Shown piece after piece: positions 9,346 through 19,509 of a stretch of DNA of 64,000 bases. Both the position numbers and the translations under genes were made by a program. The notes beneath the pieces were generated by a model. It was not told the origin of the DNA and made no database searches. It worked only from the letters and a program-made list of their open reading frames with translations. The stretch's first letter is position 1, and the number at the start of each line of letters is the position of its first letter. Origin of the DNA: Acinetobacter portensis. GTDB taxonomy: Bacteria > Pseudomonadota > Gammaproteobacteria > Pseudomonadales > Moraxellaceae. The stretch lies in the NCBI RefSeq assembly GCF_023158935.1, contig NZ_CP096120.1, forward strand, positions 496,001 to 560,000, in the 5' to 3' direction.

Positions 9346-10866
9346 ATGTCTGATTTTTTAATTGATGAAGAGTTACTTGCAGCTATTGATATGGGGTCAA
9401 ATAGCTTTCATTTAGCTATTGCTCGTGTTGATCACGGAGAAGTAAAAAAAGTTGCGTCAATGTCAGAAAAGGTACAATTGGCAGCAGGTTTAGACGAAAA
9501 TAAAAACTTAACAGAAGCAGCTCAGCAGCGTGGTTTAGCATGTTTAGCACGTTTTGTTGGTCGCTTAGGGTCGGTTCAACCAAATCGTTTGCGTATTGTT
9601 GCAACAAATGCTTTGCGTCAAGCGAAAAACGGTCATGAATTTATTCAAAAAGCGGCTGAAATTTTACCAAAACCTATTGAAATTATTGCAGGTCGTGAAG
9701 AAGCCCGTCTTATTTATTTGGGCGTATCTCACACTATGGAAAATAGTGGGCGTCGTTTAGTTGTCGATATTGGTGGTGGTTCTACAGAGCTCATTATTGG
9801 CGAAGAATTTGAACCTATCCATACAGAATCTTTACAAATGGGTTGTGTAGCATTCACCAAAAAATTTTTCCAAGATGGTGAAATTAGCCCGAAAGCTTTT
9901 GAAAAAGCATTGGTGGCTGCGCGTAAAGAATTATCAGGTATTGCCAATACATATAAAAATGAAGGTTGGGATACTGTTGTTGGTTCAAGCGGAACAATTA
10001 AAGCGTGCCGTCAAATTATTGTAAATATGGGCTGGAGCGATGAGAAAGAAAGTCTTACTCGTGAAGGTCTAGATAAATTAAAAGATAAATTATTTAAATA
10101 TAAGCATGTTTCAGATATGGAATTTGATGGTCTTAAAGAAGATCGTCGAGCGGTTTTACCTGCGGGCATTGCCATTTTATATGCTGTATTTGACGTATTA
10201 GAAATTGACTCACTTTTATACTCTGATGGTGCATTGCGTGAAGGCGTAATGTATGACCTATTAGGTCGTTTCCAACATGAAGATGTACGTGATCGAAGTG
10301 TTCAGGCTTTAATGGGGCGCTACAATTCAGATCCGAAGCAAGCAGAGCGAGTGGTTCAAACAGCACAGCAATTATTTGATAATGTCGCTCAAAAATTAAA
10401 TTTAACAAGTGATGATAGTGATTTACTTCGTCGTGCTGCGTATTTGCATGAAATTGGTTTGGCAATTAGTCATGCTGGTTATCATCGCCATGGTGCATAT
10501 TTATTGCAACATTCTGACATAGCGGGCTTTTCGCAAATTGACCAAAACCATCTTTCACATTTAGTTGCACATCATCGTCGAAAGCTACGAAGTGATGCTA
10601 AATTTGACATTATGAAGGTGGGTGGTAGCAAATTACTGCACTTATGTCTATTGCTTCGATTATCTGTTTTATTAAATCACAGTCGTAGCGATGAGATGCT
10701 TCCTGCCATTGAATTGGTGGTACATAATGCGCAACAATGGCAACTAAGTGTTTCTGGCGATGCAAAACAGTGGCCTTTACTTGTTGCAGACTTGCATGAT
10801 GAGCAAGTGCAATTTAAGCATTGTGACATTGAATTGAATATTCAGGCGGAACAATTCATTCATTAA
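9346..10866 (+). CDS. ppx: Exopolyphosphatase (Ppx/GppA family)
   Basis: This enzyme removes terminal phosphates from inorganic polyphosphate. The 506-residue product has the actin-like ATPase fold: phosphate-1 loop AAIDMGSNSFHLAIA (residues 11-25), the conserved VVDIGGGSTELI segment (about 139-150), the GSSGTIKA motif, and a C-terminal HD-like half (YLHEIG...HAGYHRHGAY). Length and C-terminal domain fit Ppx (513 in E. coli) better than the shorter proteins, although GppA shares this fold. The gene stands alone, divergent from trxA. Confidence 0.9.
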   Translation: MSDFLIDEELLAAIDMGSNSFHLAIARVDHGEVKKVASMSEKVQLAAGLDENKNLTEAAQQRGLACLARFVGRLGSVQPNRLRIVATNALRQAKNGHEFIQKAAEILPKPIEIIAGREEARLIYLGVSHTMENSGRRLVVDIGGGSTELIIGEEFEPIHTESLQMGCVAFTKKFFQDGEISPKAFEKALVAARKELSGIANTYKNEGWDTVVGSSGTIKACRQIIVNMGWSDEKESLTREGLDKLKDKLFKYKHVSDMEFDGLKEDRRAVLPAGIAILYAVFDVLEIDSLLYSDGALREGVMYDLLGRFQHEDVRDRSVQALMGRYNSDPKQAERVVQTAQQLFDNVAQKLNLTSDDSDLLRRAAYLHEIGLAISHAGYHRHGAYLLQHSDIAGFSQIDQNHLSHLVAHHRRKLRSDAKFDIMKVGGSKLLHLCLLLRLSVLLNHSRSDEMLPAIELVVHNAQQWQLSVSGDAKQWPLLVADLHDEQVQFKHCDIELNIQAEQFIH

Positions 10867-10897
10867 CGTACGGTTAATTTAAGGATAAGGTCGACCT

Positions 10898-11722
10898 ATG
10901 AAAAATAAAACAGCTCCATCTAAGGCATGGGCAACAGTTCAAATTGCACGTCATCCTGAACGTCCGCAATTCTTAGATTACGTTGGTGAAATTTTTACAG
11001 AATTTGATGCCTTGCATGGTGATCGCTTATTTGGTGATGATGGTGCAATGGTTGGTGGTTTAGCTCGCTTTGATGGTCAACCAGTTATGATTGTTGGTCA
11101 GCATCGTGGTCGTAGCACACGTGAAAAATTACAGCATAATTTTGGTATGAGTAACCCTGAAGGTTACCGTAAATCTCAGCGTCTTTTAGACATGGCAGAG
11201 CGTTTTAATATTCCTGTTTTTACTTTTATTGACACAATGGGCGCATACCCAGGTGTTGGTGCAGAAGAGCGTGGTCAAGCTGAAGCAATTGCAACAAGTC
11301 TTGCTCAATTGTCCAACTTGAAAGTACCTGTTATTGCAACTGTACTTGGTGAAGGTGGTTCGGGCGGTGCTTTAGGTATTGGTGTTGCAGACCGTGTGGT
11401 TATGCTTTCACACAGTATCTATTCAGTGATTTCACCTGAAGGCTGTGCATCTATTTTGTGGAAAACTGCTGAAAAAGCTGAACAAGCAAGTGAAGCACTA
11501 GCACTTACAGCTGAAAAATTGAAAAAAATTGGCATTGTTGAATATGTTGTGGATGAAGGTGAGGGTGCTCACTTAAATCCAGAACAAGTTATGCAAAGCC
11601 TTAAGTCTGTGTTAAAACAAGCACTTGAAGAATTGCAAGCAATGGATGCGAATGAACGATGCGAAGCGCGTTACCAGCGTTTAATGAAGTTTGGCAGCAA
11701 CAATTTAGGTCTAACTTCTTAA
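10898..11722 (+). CDS. accA: Acetyl-CoA carboxylase carboxyltransferase alpha subunit (short form)
   Basis: AccA carries half of the carboxyltransferase that makes malonyl-CoA for fatty acid synthesis. The core is complete: [19 protein letters not shown] start, [11 protein letters not shown], the crotonase-fold oxyanion region ([18 protein letters not shown]) and [12 protein letters not shown]. At 274 residues it lacks about 45 N-terminal residues present in E. coli (319). No in-frame extension with that sequence exists upstream, so this is the true start (AAGGATAAGG precedes it), a shortening I recall as normal for Acinetobacter. Its end overlaps tilS. Confidence 0.95.
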   Translation: MKNKTAPSKAWATVQIARHPERPQFLDYVGEIFTEFDALHGDRLFGDDGAMVGGLARFDGQPVMIVGQHRGRSTREKLQHNFGMSNPEGYRKSQRLLDMAERFNIPVFTFIDTMGAYPGVGAEERGQAEAIATSLAQLSNLKVPVIATVLGEGGSGGALGIGVADRVVMLSHSIYSVISPEGCASILWKTAEKAEQASEALALTAEKLKKIGIVEYVVDEGEGAHLNPEQVMQSLKSVLKQALEELQAMDANERCEARYQRLMKFGSNNLGLTS

Positions 11723-13023
11723 AAAAGCTTCAGAATTTTCCAGAAAATTCTTCGTTTTTAATTGGATGTAGCGGTGGCATGGATTCCATGTTGCTTCTGC
11801 ATCTAATGTCATTTTTATGCCCTGAAAAAGTTCGTGCAATTTATGTCGATCATCAATTGCAGTCTTCAAGTGAACAATGGGGAGAGTTTGTTTTGGCGCA
11901 ATGCCAACAACTTAATATTCCATGCATCGTTCAAGCCGTAAATGTGGCTGAAGGCAACTTAGAAAGCCAAGCCAGATCAGCTCGATATCAAGCCTATTCA
12001 CAACATATACAACCCAACGAAATTCTATTGCTTGCACATCATCAGCAAGATCAAGCGGAAACACTCATGCTTCGCTTATTGTCTGGTGCAGGAATTCATG
12101 GTTTATCTGCTATGCGTGAAATAGATTGTCGTGAAAATTTAACCATATGGCGACCGCTTTTAAATATTTCACATGAGCAAATTTGCCAATGGGCAACTCA
12201 ATTGAATGTGCAAAATATTCAAGACCCAACAAATAACGATACACATTATGATCGAGCATGGTGCCGTGAAGAGTTGTGGCATATTTTGCAATCCCGCTTT
12301 CCAAAAATGCAGCAAGCTTTAAGTCGCACAAGCTATTTAATGCAAGATGCTGAAGATATTCTTCATGAAGTTTTACAGCAAGATTTATCTGCGTGTGGAA
12401 ATGACATTGAATTAGATCTTAAAATTTTTAATCAGTTTAATGCTCCAAGACAACGTCAATTGTTATCTTCATGGATGAAAGGTGAAGGTCAATATCGTCC
12501 ATCATTTGATATGGTTGAGCGTATTCAAAATGAAGTTATTCATTCTAAAAAAGATGCTCAAGCATCATTGCATTGGAATGGCTTTTACTATGTACGCTAT
12601 CAAGAGAAGTTGTATCGAATTGCCAAAGAAGATTATTTAGCTGAAAAAACAGTAAGTGGTGATTTGGAAAATATCCAATTTCAACTCAATAGAGAAATTC
12701 CTTTATTATCTGGTGTTTATAAAATTCAATCAGAAAATATTGGGCTGTCATCTGCATTATTAAATGAAAAATTGATTATCGAACAACGTAAAGGTGGCGA
12801 GAAAATTCATTTGTATGGGCGTATTGGTTCTTGGCCGTTAAAGAAAGCAATACAAGAAGCACATATTTTTCCGTGGCAACGTCATACAATTCAAATATTA
12901 AGCATAGATAATGTTATGCTAGGTGTGTTTACACCGAAAGGTTTTTGGTTGGCACAATCTGTGTATTGTGAAGCGGGTGGTTGGCAACCAAAGTTAATGA
13001 ACAAAGATCAAACTCATAGATGA
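11659..13023 (+). CDS. tilS: tRNA(Ile)-lysidine synthase
   Basis: TilS converts C34 of the tRNA-Ile CAU anticodon to lysidine so that it reads AUA. The 454-residue protein has the PP-loop SGGMDS (residues 38-43), the conserved [12 protein letters not shown] segment and a C-terminal TilS domain ([17 protein letters not shown]...[10 protein letters not shown]). The ATG at 11659 lies inside accA, overlapping by 64 bases; no better start with a good ribosome site precedes the [10 protein letters not shown] strand. The position suggests translation coupled to accA. Confidence 0.92.
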   Translation: MRSALPAFNEVWQQQFRSNFLKKLQNFPENSSFLIGCSGGMDSMLLLHLMSFLCPEKVRAIYVDHQLQSSSEQWGEFVLAQCQQLNIPCIVQAVNVAEGNLESQARSARYQAYSQHIQPNEILLLAHHQQDQAETLMLRLLSGAGIHGLSAMREIDCRENLTIWRPLLNISHEQICQWATQLNVQNIQDPTNNDTHYDRAWCREELWHILQSRFPKMQQALSRTSYLMQDAEDILHEVLQQDLSACGNDIELDLKIFNQFNAPRQRQLLSSWMKGEGQYRPSFDMVERIQNEVIHSKKDAQASLHWNGFYYVRYQEKLYRIAKEDYLAEKTVSGDLENIQFQLNREIPLLSGVYKIQSENIGLSSALLNEKLIIEQRKGGEKIHLYGRIGSWPLKKAIQEAHIFPWQRHTIQILSIDNVMLGVFTPKGFWLAQSVYCEAGGWQPKLMNKDQTHR

Positions 13024-13033
13024 GCGTGAAAAA

Positions 13034-13864
13034 ATGACGGCAGTTTTAGATTGTAATATTAGTTTTATTGGTGGCGGTAACATGGCTCAAGCCTTAATTG
13101 GTGGCTTGATCGCAAGAGGATTACCTGCAACACGTATTACAGTTTCAGATCCAGTAGAACAAGTACGTCAGTTATTGCAAGAAAAGGATGTGCAAGTTAC
13201 TGAAGATAATGTGGCAGCAATTCAAACAGCAGACGTTGTTGTATTTGCAGTAAAACCACAAGTTTTGGCACAAGTTTTAAAGCCTTTAAATGGCTTATTT
13301 GCTGGTAAGTTGGTTATTTCAATTGTTGCTGGTGCAGAAATTTCAACAATTTCAAAATTACTTGGCACAGACCAAGTTGTACGAGTAATGCCAAATACAC
13401 CTGCATTGGTTCAAACAGGTGCACATGGTTTATATGCAACAGATGCAGTCGCTGAAAAAGATCGTAACTTAGCAAGCCAAGTTTTGGCAGCGACAGGTTT
13501 AACCATTTGGGTAAATACAGAAGCTCAAATTGATGCTGTAACAGCAGTTTCAGGTTCTGGCCCTGCATACTTTTTCTATTTAATGGAAAGTATGATTCGT
13601 GCAGGTAAAAATTTAGGTTTAGATGAAAAAGTAGCAACAGAACTTACTTTGCAAACTGCATTGGGTGCAGCGCAAATGGCAATTACAAGTTCAAATACGC
13701 CCGCTCAATTGCGTAAAAATGTGACTTCGCCAAATGGTACAACACAAGCTGCAATTGAAGTGTTTGATCATGGTCAAGTTTCACAAACCATTCAAGCTGC
13801 GTTGGCTGCTGCACAAAAACGTAGCCAAGTACTTGCACAAGATTTAAGTGATAGCGTTAAATAA
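13034..13864 (+). CDS. proC: Pyrroline-5-carboxylate reductase
   Basis: ProC catalyses the last step of proline synthesis, reducing pyrroline-5-carboxylate with NAD(P)H. The 276 residues show the N-terminal Rossmann motif ISFIGGGNMAQALIGGL (about 9-25), VVFAVKPQVL, the VRVMPNTPA stretch and the C-terminal signature SGSGPAYFFYLMESM followed by TSPNGTTQAAIE. It lies 10 bases after tilS and 27 before yggT, so the accA-tilS-proC-yggT genes likely share a transcript. Confidence 0.96.
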   Translation: MTAVLDCNISFIGGGNMAQALIGGLIARGLPATRITVSDPVEQVRQLLQEKDVQVTEDNVAAIQTADVVVFAVKPQVLAQVLKPLNGLFAGKLVISIVAGAEISTISKLLGTDQVVRVMPNTPALVQTGAHGLYATDAVAEKDRNLASQVLAATGLTIWVNTEAQIDAVTAVSGSGPAYFFYLMESMIRAGKNLGLDEKVATELTLQTALGAAQMAITSSNTPAQLRKNVTSPNGTTQAAIEVFDHGQVSQTIQAALAAAQKRSQVLAQDLSDSVK

Positions 13865-13891
13865 GATTGATTTAATTAGGAAAGTTTAGAT

Positions 13892-14461
13892 ATGGGTGCA
13901 AATTCTGCGCTAATTTTTGGCATCATCATTAACGTAGCGATTTTGCTCGTATTTTTCCGCTTTTTAATGCAATTAGCAGCGGTAAGCCCTTACAACCCAG
14001 TGGTGCTTTCAACTGTTAAAGCGACAAAAATTGTAGATGTTTTTAGTCGTATTTTTCCAACGGTTGCAAATGGTCGTGTAAATTTAGCAGCACTAGCATT
14101 AGTTGTTCTGCTGTATTTACTGAAAATTTTTGGTGTAATGTATTTGTCGGGTGCAATGCCAAATAGTCCAATTCATTTGGTTATTTTGACATTTGTAACG
14201 ATGATTCAAGACTTAATTCGCTTCTGTCGTTACTTAATTTTTGCAACAATTATTTTAAGTTGGGTAGTGATGTTTACGCAATCACGCTCACCTTATATTG
14301 AGGTTATTCAAGAATTGGCTGAACCTTTACTTGCACCATTTCGTCGTATTTTACCGAATATGGGAATGATTGATTTATCTCCAATTGTTGCTTTCTTGGC
14401 TTTGTTTGTAATTGAAATTATTATGAATCAAGTTGCAATTGTATTGCTTACTGGTCTTTAA
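13892..14461 (+). CDS. YggT family integral membrane protein
   Basis: This inner-membrane protein of 189 residues has two YggT repeats, each with paired hydrophobic segments (residues 9-28 and 65-85; 110-130 and 160-185) and the motif SPYNPVV / SPYIEVIQELAEPLLAPFRRILPNMG. YggT proteins typically follow proC, as here, and have been linked to osmotic and potassium tolerance in some species. The biochemical role is not established. A TTAGGAAAG ribosome site precedes the ATG. Confidence 0.92.
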   Translation: MGANSALIFGIIINVAILLVFFRFLMQLAAVSPYNPVVLSTVKATKIVDVFSRIFPTVANGRVNLAALALVVLLYLLKIFGVMYLSGAMPNSPIHLVILTFVTMIQDLIRFCRYLIFATIILSWVVMFTQSRSPYIEVIQELAEPLLAPFRRILPNMGMIDLSPIVAFLALFVIEIIMNQVAIVLLTGL

Positions 14462-14472
14462 TCTGACCGAAT

Positions 14473-14502
14473 AAAAAAGGACGCCTCAGCGTCCTTTTTT
14501 TT
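14473..14502 (+). terminator. Bidirectional terminator between yggT and polA
   Basis: GGACGC (14479-14484), loop CTCA, GCGTCC (14489-14494), preceded by A6 and followed by T8. Confidence 0.9.
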
Positions 14503-14511
14503 GTTAAAGTG

Positions 14512-14604
14512 AAATTCCCTCTCTTTTAGGAGAGGGTTAGGGAGAGGTCTTAGGTTGAAATACCTCCATCCCAACCTTCCTCCTTGTAGGAGGAAGGAGC
14601 TTTA
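14512..14604 (-). repeat. CT/AG-rich palindromic intergenic repeat, copy 2
   Basis: Two nested hairpins lie next to the polA 3' end: CCCTCTCTTTTAGGAGAGGG followed by TTAGGGAGAGGTC, and CCTTCCTCCTTGTAGGAGGAAGG. Composition and layout match the copies at 3558, 36249 and 57503. Confidence 0.75.
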
Positions 14605-14606
14605 CA

Positions 14607-17372
14607 TTAATGCGCTTCATCCCAGTTTTTGCCTTTACCGACTTCTACAATAAGTGGTACTGAGATTTGTAAAACAGATTGCATGACTTCAGCAAGTTTT
14701 GGTGCAAGCTCATCGGCAATGTTTTCATCAACTTCAAATACCAATTCATCGTGTACTTGTAAAAGCATTTTGGCTTGGTCTTTTGGCAACATTTTTTCAA
14801 CTTCAATCATTGCCATTTTAATGATATCTGCTGCTGAACCTTGAAGTGGAGCATTAATAGCTGCACGTTCTGCTGCTTTACGTACCATCATATTTCGAGC
14901 ATCAATATCTGGTGTATATAAACGACGACCTAAAATGGTTTCGACAAAACCTTGTTCCAATGCAACTTGACGCGTACGTTGCATATATTCGTAAATGCCT
15001 GGGTAGCGATGGAAATACTGCTTAATATAATCTTGCGATTCTTGACGCGTAAAACCAAGTTGACGAATTAAACCAAATTCAGACATGCCATAAAGTAAAC
15101 CGAAGTTTACTGCTTTGGCTTGACGACGTTGATCATTGGTCACATCTTCAAGTGCAACATCCAAAACTTCGGCAGCTGTACGACGGTGAACATCTTGTCC
15201 GTTATTAAAGGCATCTACTAAGGCAGCATCTTGTGAAAAATGTGCCATTAAACGTAATTCAATTTGCGAGTAATCGGCTGCAAGTAAAATACGACCTTTT
15301 GGTGCAACAAATGCTTTACGAATTTGACGTCCAATAGTTTCACGTACAGGAATGTTTTGTAGGTTTGGATCTGTAGAAGATAAACGACCCGTAGCAGTTA
15401 AAGCTTGATGGTAGCTTGTGTGCACACGATGAGATTCATCATTCGCCTGTTTTAGCAAACCATCTGTATATGTGCTTTTAAGTTTTGATAAACCACGATA
15501 TTCCAGAATTAAACCTGTAATAGGGTGATCAATTTTTTCTAAAACACTTTCACTTGTACTGTATTGCCCTGTAGAGGTTTTTTTGCCGCCTTTTAAGCCT
15601 AACTTATCAAATAAAACTTCACCTACTTGTTTCGGTGAGCTGACATTGAAGCTTTCGCCTGCAATTTCGATAATTTGATTTTCTAAATCTTGAATTGTGT
15701 TGGCAAAATCTACACCTAACTGATCTAAGAAACTTAAATCTAGTTCAATGCCGTTTTCTTCCATAATAGTAAGAACACGAGCAACAGGCATTTCAATATT
15801 ATGAAGAAGATTTAATAGTTCAGGATGCTTGCGTAATTTCTCATCTAAAACCTCATAAAGACGATAAGTCACATGTGCGTCTTCAGCGGCATAATGCGCT
15901 GCTGTTTCAATTTCAATTTGATTAAATGTTTTTTGTTTAACACCTTTACCCGCAACTTGTTCGTAAGTTGTAGTTAAGTGACTTAAATATAAACGTGAAA
16001 CATCATCCATACCATGACGTGTTGCAACCGAATTTAATACATAAGATGCAAGCATGGTATCGAAATACCAACCTTGTAGATGAATGCCATGATTTTCTAA
16101 AACGTGTGCATCATATTTTAAATGATGACCAATTTTTTGAATTTCAGGATTTTCTAAAATTGGCTTAATTTGAGCCAAAACAGTTTCACGGTTTAATTGC
16201 TCAGGTGCACCTTCATAATCGTGTGCAAGCGGAACGTAATATGCATCTTTAGCATCAAAGGCAACAGAGAAACCTACAATTTGTGCAATACGATAATCTA
16301 AACTTGTGGTTTCAGTATCAAAAGCAAAACGTTTTTCTGTGCTTAAGCGTTGGAATAATTTATCCCAATCTGCTTGAGTTAAAACAGTGTGATATGTCGC
16401 TTCGCCCAATTGATCATCCACACTTGTAGTGGAAGCATGATCTTCATTTTGAGTCGGTGCTTCTTCAGTTGTATTTTTTTCAATGGCTTTAGTTGTTTGC
16501 TTATATGCTGCATTATTTGGATTGTTTGGATGATCTAGCGACTGTAACTGTGTACGGAACTCTAGCTCTGTATATAAATTACGAAGTGCATCGACATTTG
16601 GATCTTGAAGTTTTAAATCTTCATAGCCAAAGTTTAGATCTAAATCAATCACAATACTTGCAAGTTGATGGTCTAAGGTAATGCCTTCAACGCTGTCTTT
16701 AATATTTTGACCAACTTTGCCTTTAATTTTATCGACATTTTCTAAAATGCCACCAATAGAACCATATTCGGTTAAAAGTTTTGCTGCAGTTTTTGCACCA
16801 ACACCGGGAACACCCATAATACCGTCAGATGCATCGCCCATAAGGGTTAAGTAATCGATGATTTGATTTGGCCAAACACCAAATTTTTCAAAGACACCAT
16901 TTACATCAAGCGGACGTTCTTTAAAGCTATCTTCTAAAGTTACTTTATCTGTTACAAGCTGAGCCATGTCTTTATCTCCTGTAGAGATAAGAACTTGATG
17001 ACCTAAAGCTTCTGCACGTTTTGCTAAAGTACCAATCACATCATCGGCTTCTGCACCTGGGAGGGTGTGCAATGGAATACCTAAAGCACGAATAAGTGCG
17101 TGCAAGTATGGAATTTGTTGAGATAATTCATCAGGCATACTTGGGCGATCACCCTTATAAATGGGTGAAAGTTCATGTCTGAAAGTTGGTTCTGGTGTAT
17201 CAAAAATAACAGCCATATGTGTAGGCTGAATTCGACGCATTAATTTTTGAATAGCGGAAATTGCACCACGGACTGCATTGGTTTGCAAACCTGTTGACGT
17301 GGTTAATGGGGGCACAGCGTGAAATGCACGAAATAAAAAGTATGAGCCATCGACCAAGACAAATGGTGGCAT
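14607..17372 (-). CDS. polA: DNA polymerase I
   Basis: PolA fills gaps and removes RNA primers. The 921 residues carry all three domains: the 5' nuclease (1-290, with GDASDGIMGVPGVGAKTA near 179-196), an active-looking 3'-5' exonuclease (FDTET with Asp352 and Glu354), and the polymerase domain with motif A (LLAADYSQIELRLMAHFS), motif B (RRQAKAVNFGLLYGMSEFG) and motif C (LLQVHDELVFEV). The linker near 285-325 is polar and less conserved. It is transcribed alone on the minus strand. Confidence 0.97.
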   Translation of the reverse strand: MPPFVLVDGSYFLFRAFHAVPPLTTSTGLQTNAVRGAISAIQKLMRRIQPTHMAVIFDTPEPTFRHELSPIYKGDRPSMPDELSQQIPYLHALIRALGIPLHTLPGAEADDVIGTLAKRAEALGHQVLISTGDKDMAQLVTDKVTLEDSFKERPLDVNGVFEKFGVWPNQIIDYLTLMGDASDGIMGVPGVGAKTAAKLLTEYGSIGGILENVDKIKGKVGQNIKDSVEGITLDHQLASIVIDLDLNFGYEDLKLQDPNVDALRNLYTELEFRTQLQSLDHPNNPNNAAYKQTTKAIEKNTTEEAPTQNEDHASTTSVDDQLGEATYHTVLTQADWDKLFQRLSTEKRFAFDTETTSLDYRIAQIVGFSVAFDAKDAYYVPLAHDYEGAPEQLNRETVLAQIKPILENPEIQKIGHHLKYDAHVLENHGIHLQGWYFDTMLASYVLNSVATRHGMDDVSRLYLSHLTTTYEQVAGKGVKQKTFNQIEIETAAHYAAEDAHVTYRLYEVLDEKLRKHPELLNLLHNIEMPVARVLTIMEENGIELDLSFLDQLGVDFANTIQDLENQIIEIAGESFNVSSPKQVGEVLFDKLGLKGGKKTSTGQYSTSESVLEKIDHPITGLILEYRGLSKLKSTYTDGLLKQANDESHRVHTSYHQALTATGRLSSTDPNLQNIPVRETIGRQIRKAFVAPKGRILLAADYSQIELRLMAHFSQDAALVDAFNNGQDVHRRTAAEVLDVALEDVTNDQRRQAKAVNFGLLYGMSEFGLIRQLGFTRQESQDYIKQYFHRYPGIYEYMQRTRQVALEQGFVETILGRRLYTPDIDARNMMVRKAAERAAINAPLQGSAADIIKMAMIEVEKMLPKDQAKMLLQVHDELVFEVDENIADELAPKLAEVMQSVLQISVPLIVEVGKGKNWDEAH

Positions 17373-17502
17373 TGATAAAGTCCTTATTCAAATAACAGCG
17401 TTATTGTACGTGATTTTTGAAGTTATCGCAGAAACATGATTTTAACGTTAGATTATCGAATATTTACGGCAGATAAAATATTTGAATTTAGATGAGTTAA
17501 AT

Positions 17503-17526
17503 AAAAATCCCTCCGAAGAGGGATGC
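17503..17526 (-). terminator. Terminator of the MscS gene
   Basis: On the minus strand: ATCCCTC, loop TTCG, GAGGGAT, then TTTTTAT. It occupies 17507-17524, directly after the stop codon. Confidence 0.85.
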
Positions 17527-17528
17527 TT

Positions 17529-18449
17529 TTATTTTAGATCAGGCTCACGCTTAATTTCTTTAGCATTTGCATATTGATCAATATCTTCTTGTGATAATGG
17601 TCTAAGCGGATGATCAACAAAACCCATTTTAGGTACAGGAATTTCAATTTGATTTTCAAGGAAACCATTTCGAATACGTTCTTGCATTTCATCACGAACT
17701 TTTAAGAAGTTTTGTTGTTGGCACCAAACGGCAAACAATAACTCAATAGAAGACTCACGGAATGCCGTTACCGTAACAGCGGGTTTTGGGTCAGTCAGCA
17801 CAAGCGGATATTTATTGGCAACATCCAATAAAACTTCACGAACTTTAATAATGTCTTCATGGAAGTTAATTGCAAGCGTAATTGGAATTCGCCGTATGGG
17901 GAACTTTGATAAGTTTTGTACGGGGGCCCGAATAAGTTGTTCATTCGGTAAACGCACATAAATATTATCTTGGGTAAGAAGTTTGACTGAAAGTAAGTCA
18001 ATCGAAATCACTTCACCTTCAATGGTGTGTCCACGAATAAGGGTAATTTGAATGGTATCGCCAATTTCAAATGAACCTTCACCAATAAGGAAAATACCGC
18101 TAATTAAGTTAGATGCAGATGTTTGCGAGGCAAAACCCAATGCAACCGTTAAAATACCTGCGGCACCTAAAAATACGCTAAGTTTAAATCCTGCTTCTTT
18201 TAGACTTGTCATAAAGAATAACAAGAAAATAAAGTAGAAAATTCCTCGTCGCCAAATAAGGCGTTGGTGTGCGTTAAAGCGCGAACCAATGGTGCGAATA
18301 AATGTGTTTGAAATAAATCGTGCGATTAAAAAACCAATCAAACACAATATGACAGCAACTAAAATTTCAGTTAGACGGTCTGTATTAATATTGGTAAATA
18401 AACCTGTAATTGTTTGGGTAACGTCTTTTGTAATTTGAGATTCAGCCAT
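17529..18449 (-). CDS. Small-conductance mechanosensitive channel (MscS family)
   Basis: The 306-residue protein has three hydrophobic N-terminal segments (about 28-48, 68-85, 90-115) and the pore-helix signature LGAAGILTVALGFASQTSASNLISGIFL (about 93-120), followed by the MscS beta domain (GDTIQIT..IEGEVISIDLLSVKLLTQDN). It should open under membrane tension to release solutes on osmotic downshock. It follows the DUF432-like gene by 8 bases, so the two are an operon. The charged C-terminal tail is short. Confidence 0.92.
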   Translation of the reverse strand: MAESQITKDVTQTITGLFTNINTDRLTEILVAVILCLIGFLIARFISNTFIRTIGSRFNAHQRLIWRRGIFYFIFLLFFMTSLKEAGFKLSVFLGAAGILTVALGFASQTSASNLISGIFLIGEGSFEIGDTIQITLIRGHTIEGEVISIDLLSVKLLTQDNIYVRLPNEQLIRAPVQNLSKFPIRRIPITLAINFHEDIIKVREVLLDVANKYPLVLTDPKPAVTVTAFRESSIELLFAVWCQQQNFLKVRDEMQERIRNGFLENQIEIPVPKMGFVDHPLRPLSQEDIDQYANAKEIKREPDLK

Positions 18450-18457
18450 GTTACCCT

Positions 18458-19309
18458 CTAGAAAAATGATTCAAACATATTAAATAACATACCTGCTGGC
18501 TCACGTGGTGGATGTAAATAAGTTACTTCACCAGCAAGAGGAGGGGTTCTATTTTCTAAGCGAATTCGTGGTGGTTTATCTAAACCTTCATGCAAGACCT
18601 TAATTTGAGATGTCCATAAGCGCCCTGTCGTTTCGCTATAAAATAAAGGTAAAGCGGGAACAGGAACATTCATACGGTCAAAGCGAAGTTGTTGATTGCT
18701 CGTATTGTGAAATTCAATAGGTGTTACAGCGCGAAAGGCACGACGCGTCAGATTTTTTAATTCTGTTCTACCGTCAATTGCAGTGGCATAACAAATTTCA
18801 CCTGTACGTGGATTAGGACCAAACCAAGTATCTTTTGGTAAAATAATGGGTAAATCAAAAATAGGTTCTTTATAGCCTTCAATAAAACCAGATAACCATA
18901 AAGGTGTGCTGATATACAAAGTTCCACGCTGTCCTGCAGGAATATAAATAGGATCTACAGGTTTAATTACTACTGAGCGATTTGCTAGGCGAGGTAAGAG
19001 GCGTAATTTACTTTCTGTTTTTTTGAACATGTAGCGTTCAATTTCAACAGGTAGTGGAAATCCAAAATTAGGATCTTCAATTTTATGCCATGTTTGCTCA
19101 TAATCGTATTGAACTTGTGGGCGATGATATTCCAAGCGCCATTCTTGCATGCTACGTGTAATGCGAAATAATAAAGAACCAAATTGCCATGCTTGAGGAA
19201 TATTGAGCTCGAATTCTTTTTCTCCCCACCAATGAATATCGTGAAGATTAGACTTTAAGAAAGTATTATTTTCTGACAATTCAATATCCCTTTCATTTTC
19301 AGAGTTCAA
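18458..19309 (-). CDS. DUF432-like cytoplasmic protein paired with MscS
   Basis: The 283-residue soluble protein has no signal peptide or membrane segment. It is rich in beta strands by eye, with many Arg, Pro and Trp residues (WRLEYHRPQ, IYIPAGQRGTLYISTPLWLSGF). I recall similar proteins being labelled DUF432 and found beside MscS-type channels; this assignment is from memory and unverified. It overlaps nothing, begins with MNSENERD, and sits 8 bases before the channel gene. A role as a channel partner or regulator is inferred from the pairing only. Confidence 0.65.
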   Translation of the reverse strand: MNSENERDIELSENNTFLKSNLHDIHWWGEKEFELNIPQAWQFGSLLFRITRSMQEWRLEYHRPQVQYDYEQTWHKIEDPNFGFPLPVEIERYMFKKTESKLRLLPRLANRSVVIKPVDPIYIPAGQRGTLYISTPLWLSGFIEGYKEPIFDLPIILPKDTWFGPNPRTGEICYATAIDGRTELKNLTRRAFRAVTPIEFHNTSNQQLRFDRMNVPVPALPLFYSETTGRLWTSQIKVLHEGLDKPPRIRLENRTPPLAGEVTYLHPPREPAGMLFNMFESFF

Positions 19310-19460
19310 ACAAGCTTATTGTTGCTACAGCTTTTAAAGTATACGTAAATTGAATTATTTCACTATTATTATGGAAGCAAGAAAACGCAAGTTAAACAAT
19401 AACAAATCAGTAAATATCAATATATAACACAAATTTTGAAAAGTGCTGATTTCTAGACAT

Positions 19461-19490
19461 AAAAAATCAGCAGCCAATGCTACTGATTCA
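19461..19490 (-). terminator. Terminator of the 19510-19902 gene
   Basis: AATCAGCAGC (19465-19474), loop CAAT, GCTACTGATT (19479-19488), one wobble pair. The minus-strand RNA ends in a U run. Confidence 0.82.
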
Positions 19491-19509
19491 TTATTTTGTT
19501 GATGAGGTT

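Noticed and set aside
14629..14844. Open frame antisense to polA
   Set aside because: It is Ser/Thr-rich shadow coding over a conserved polymerase region.
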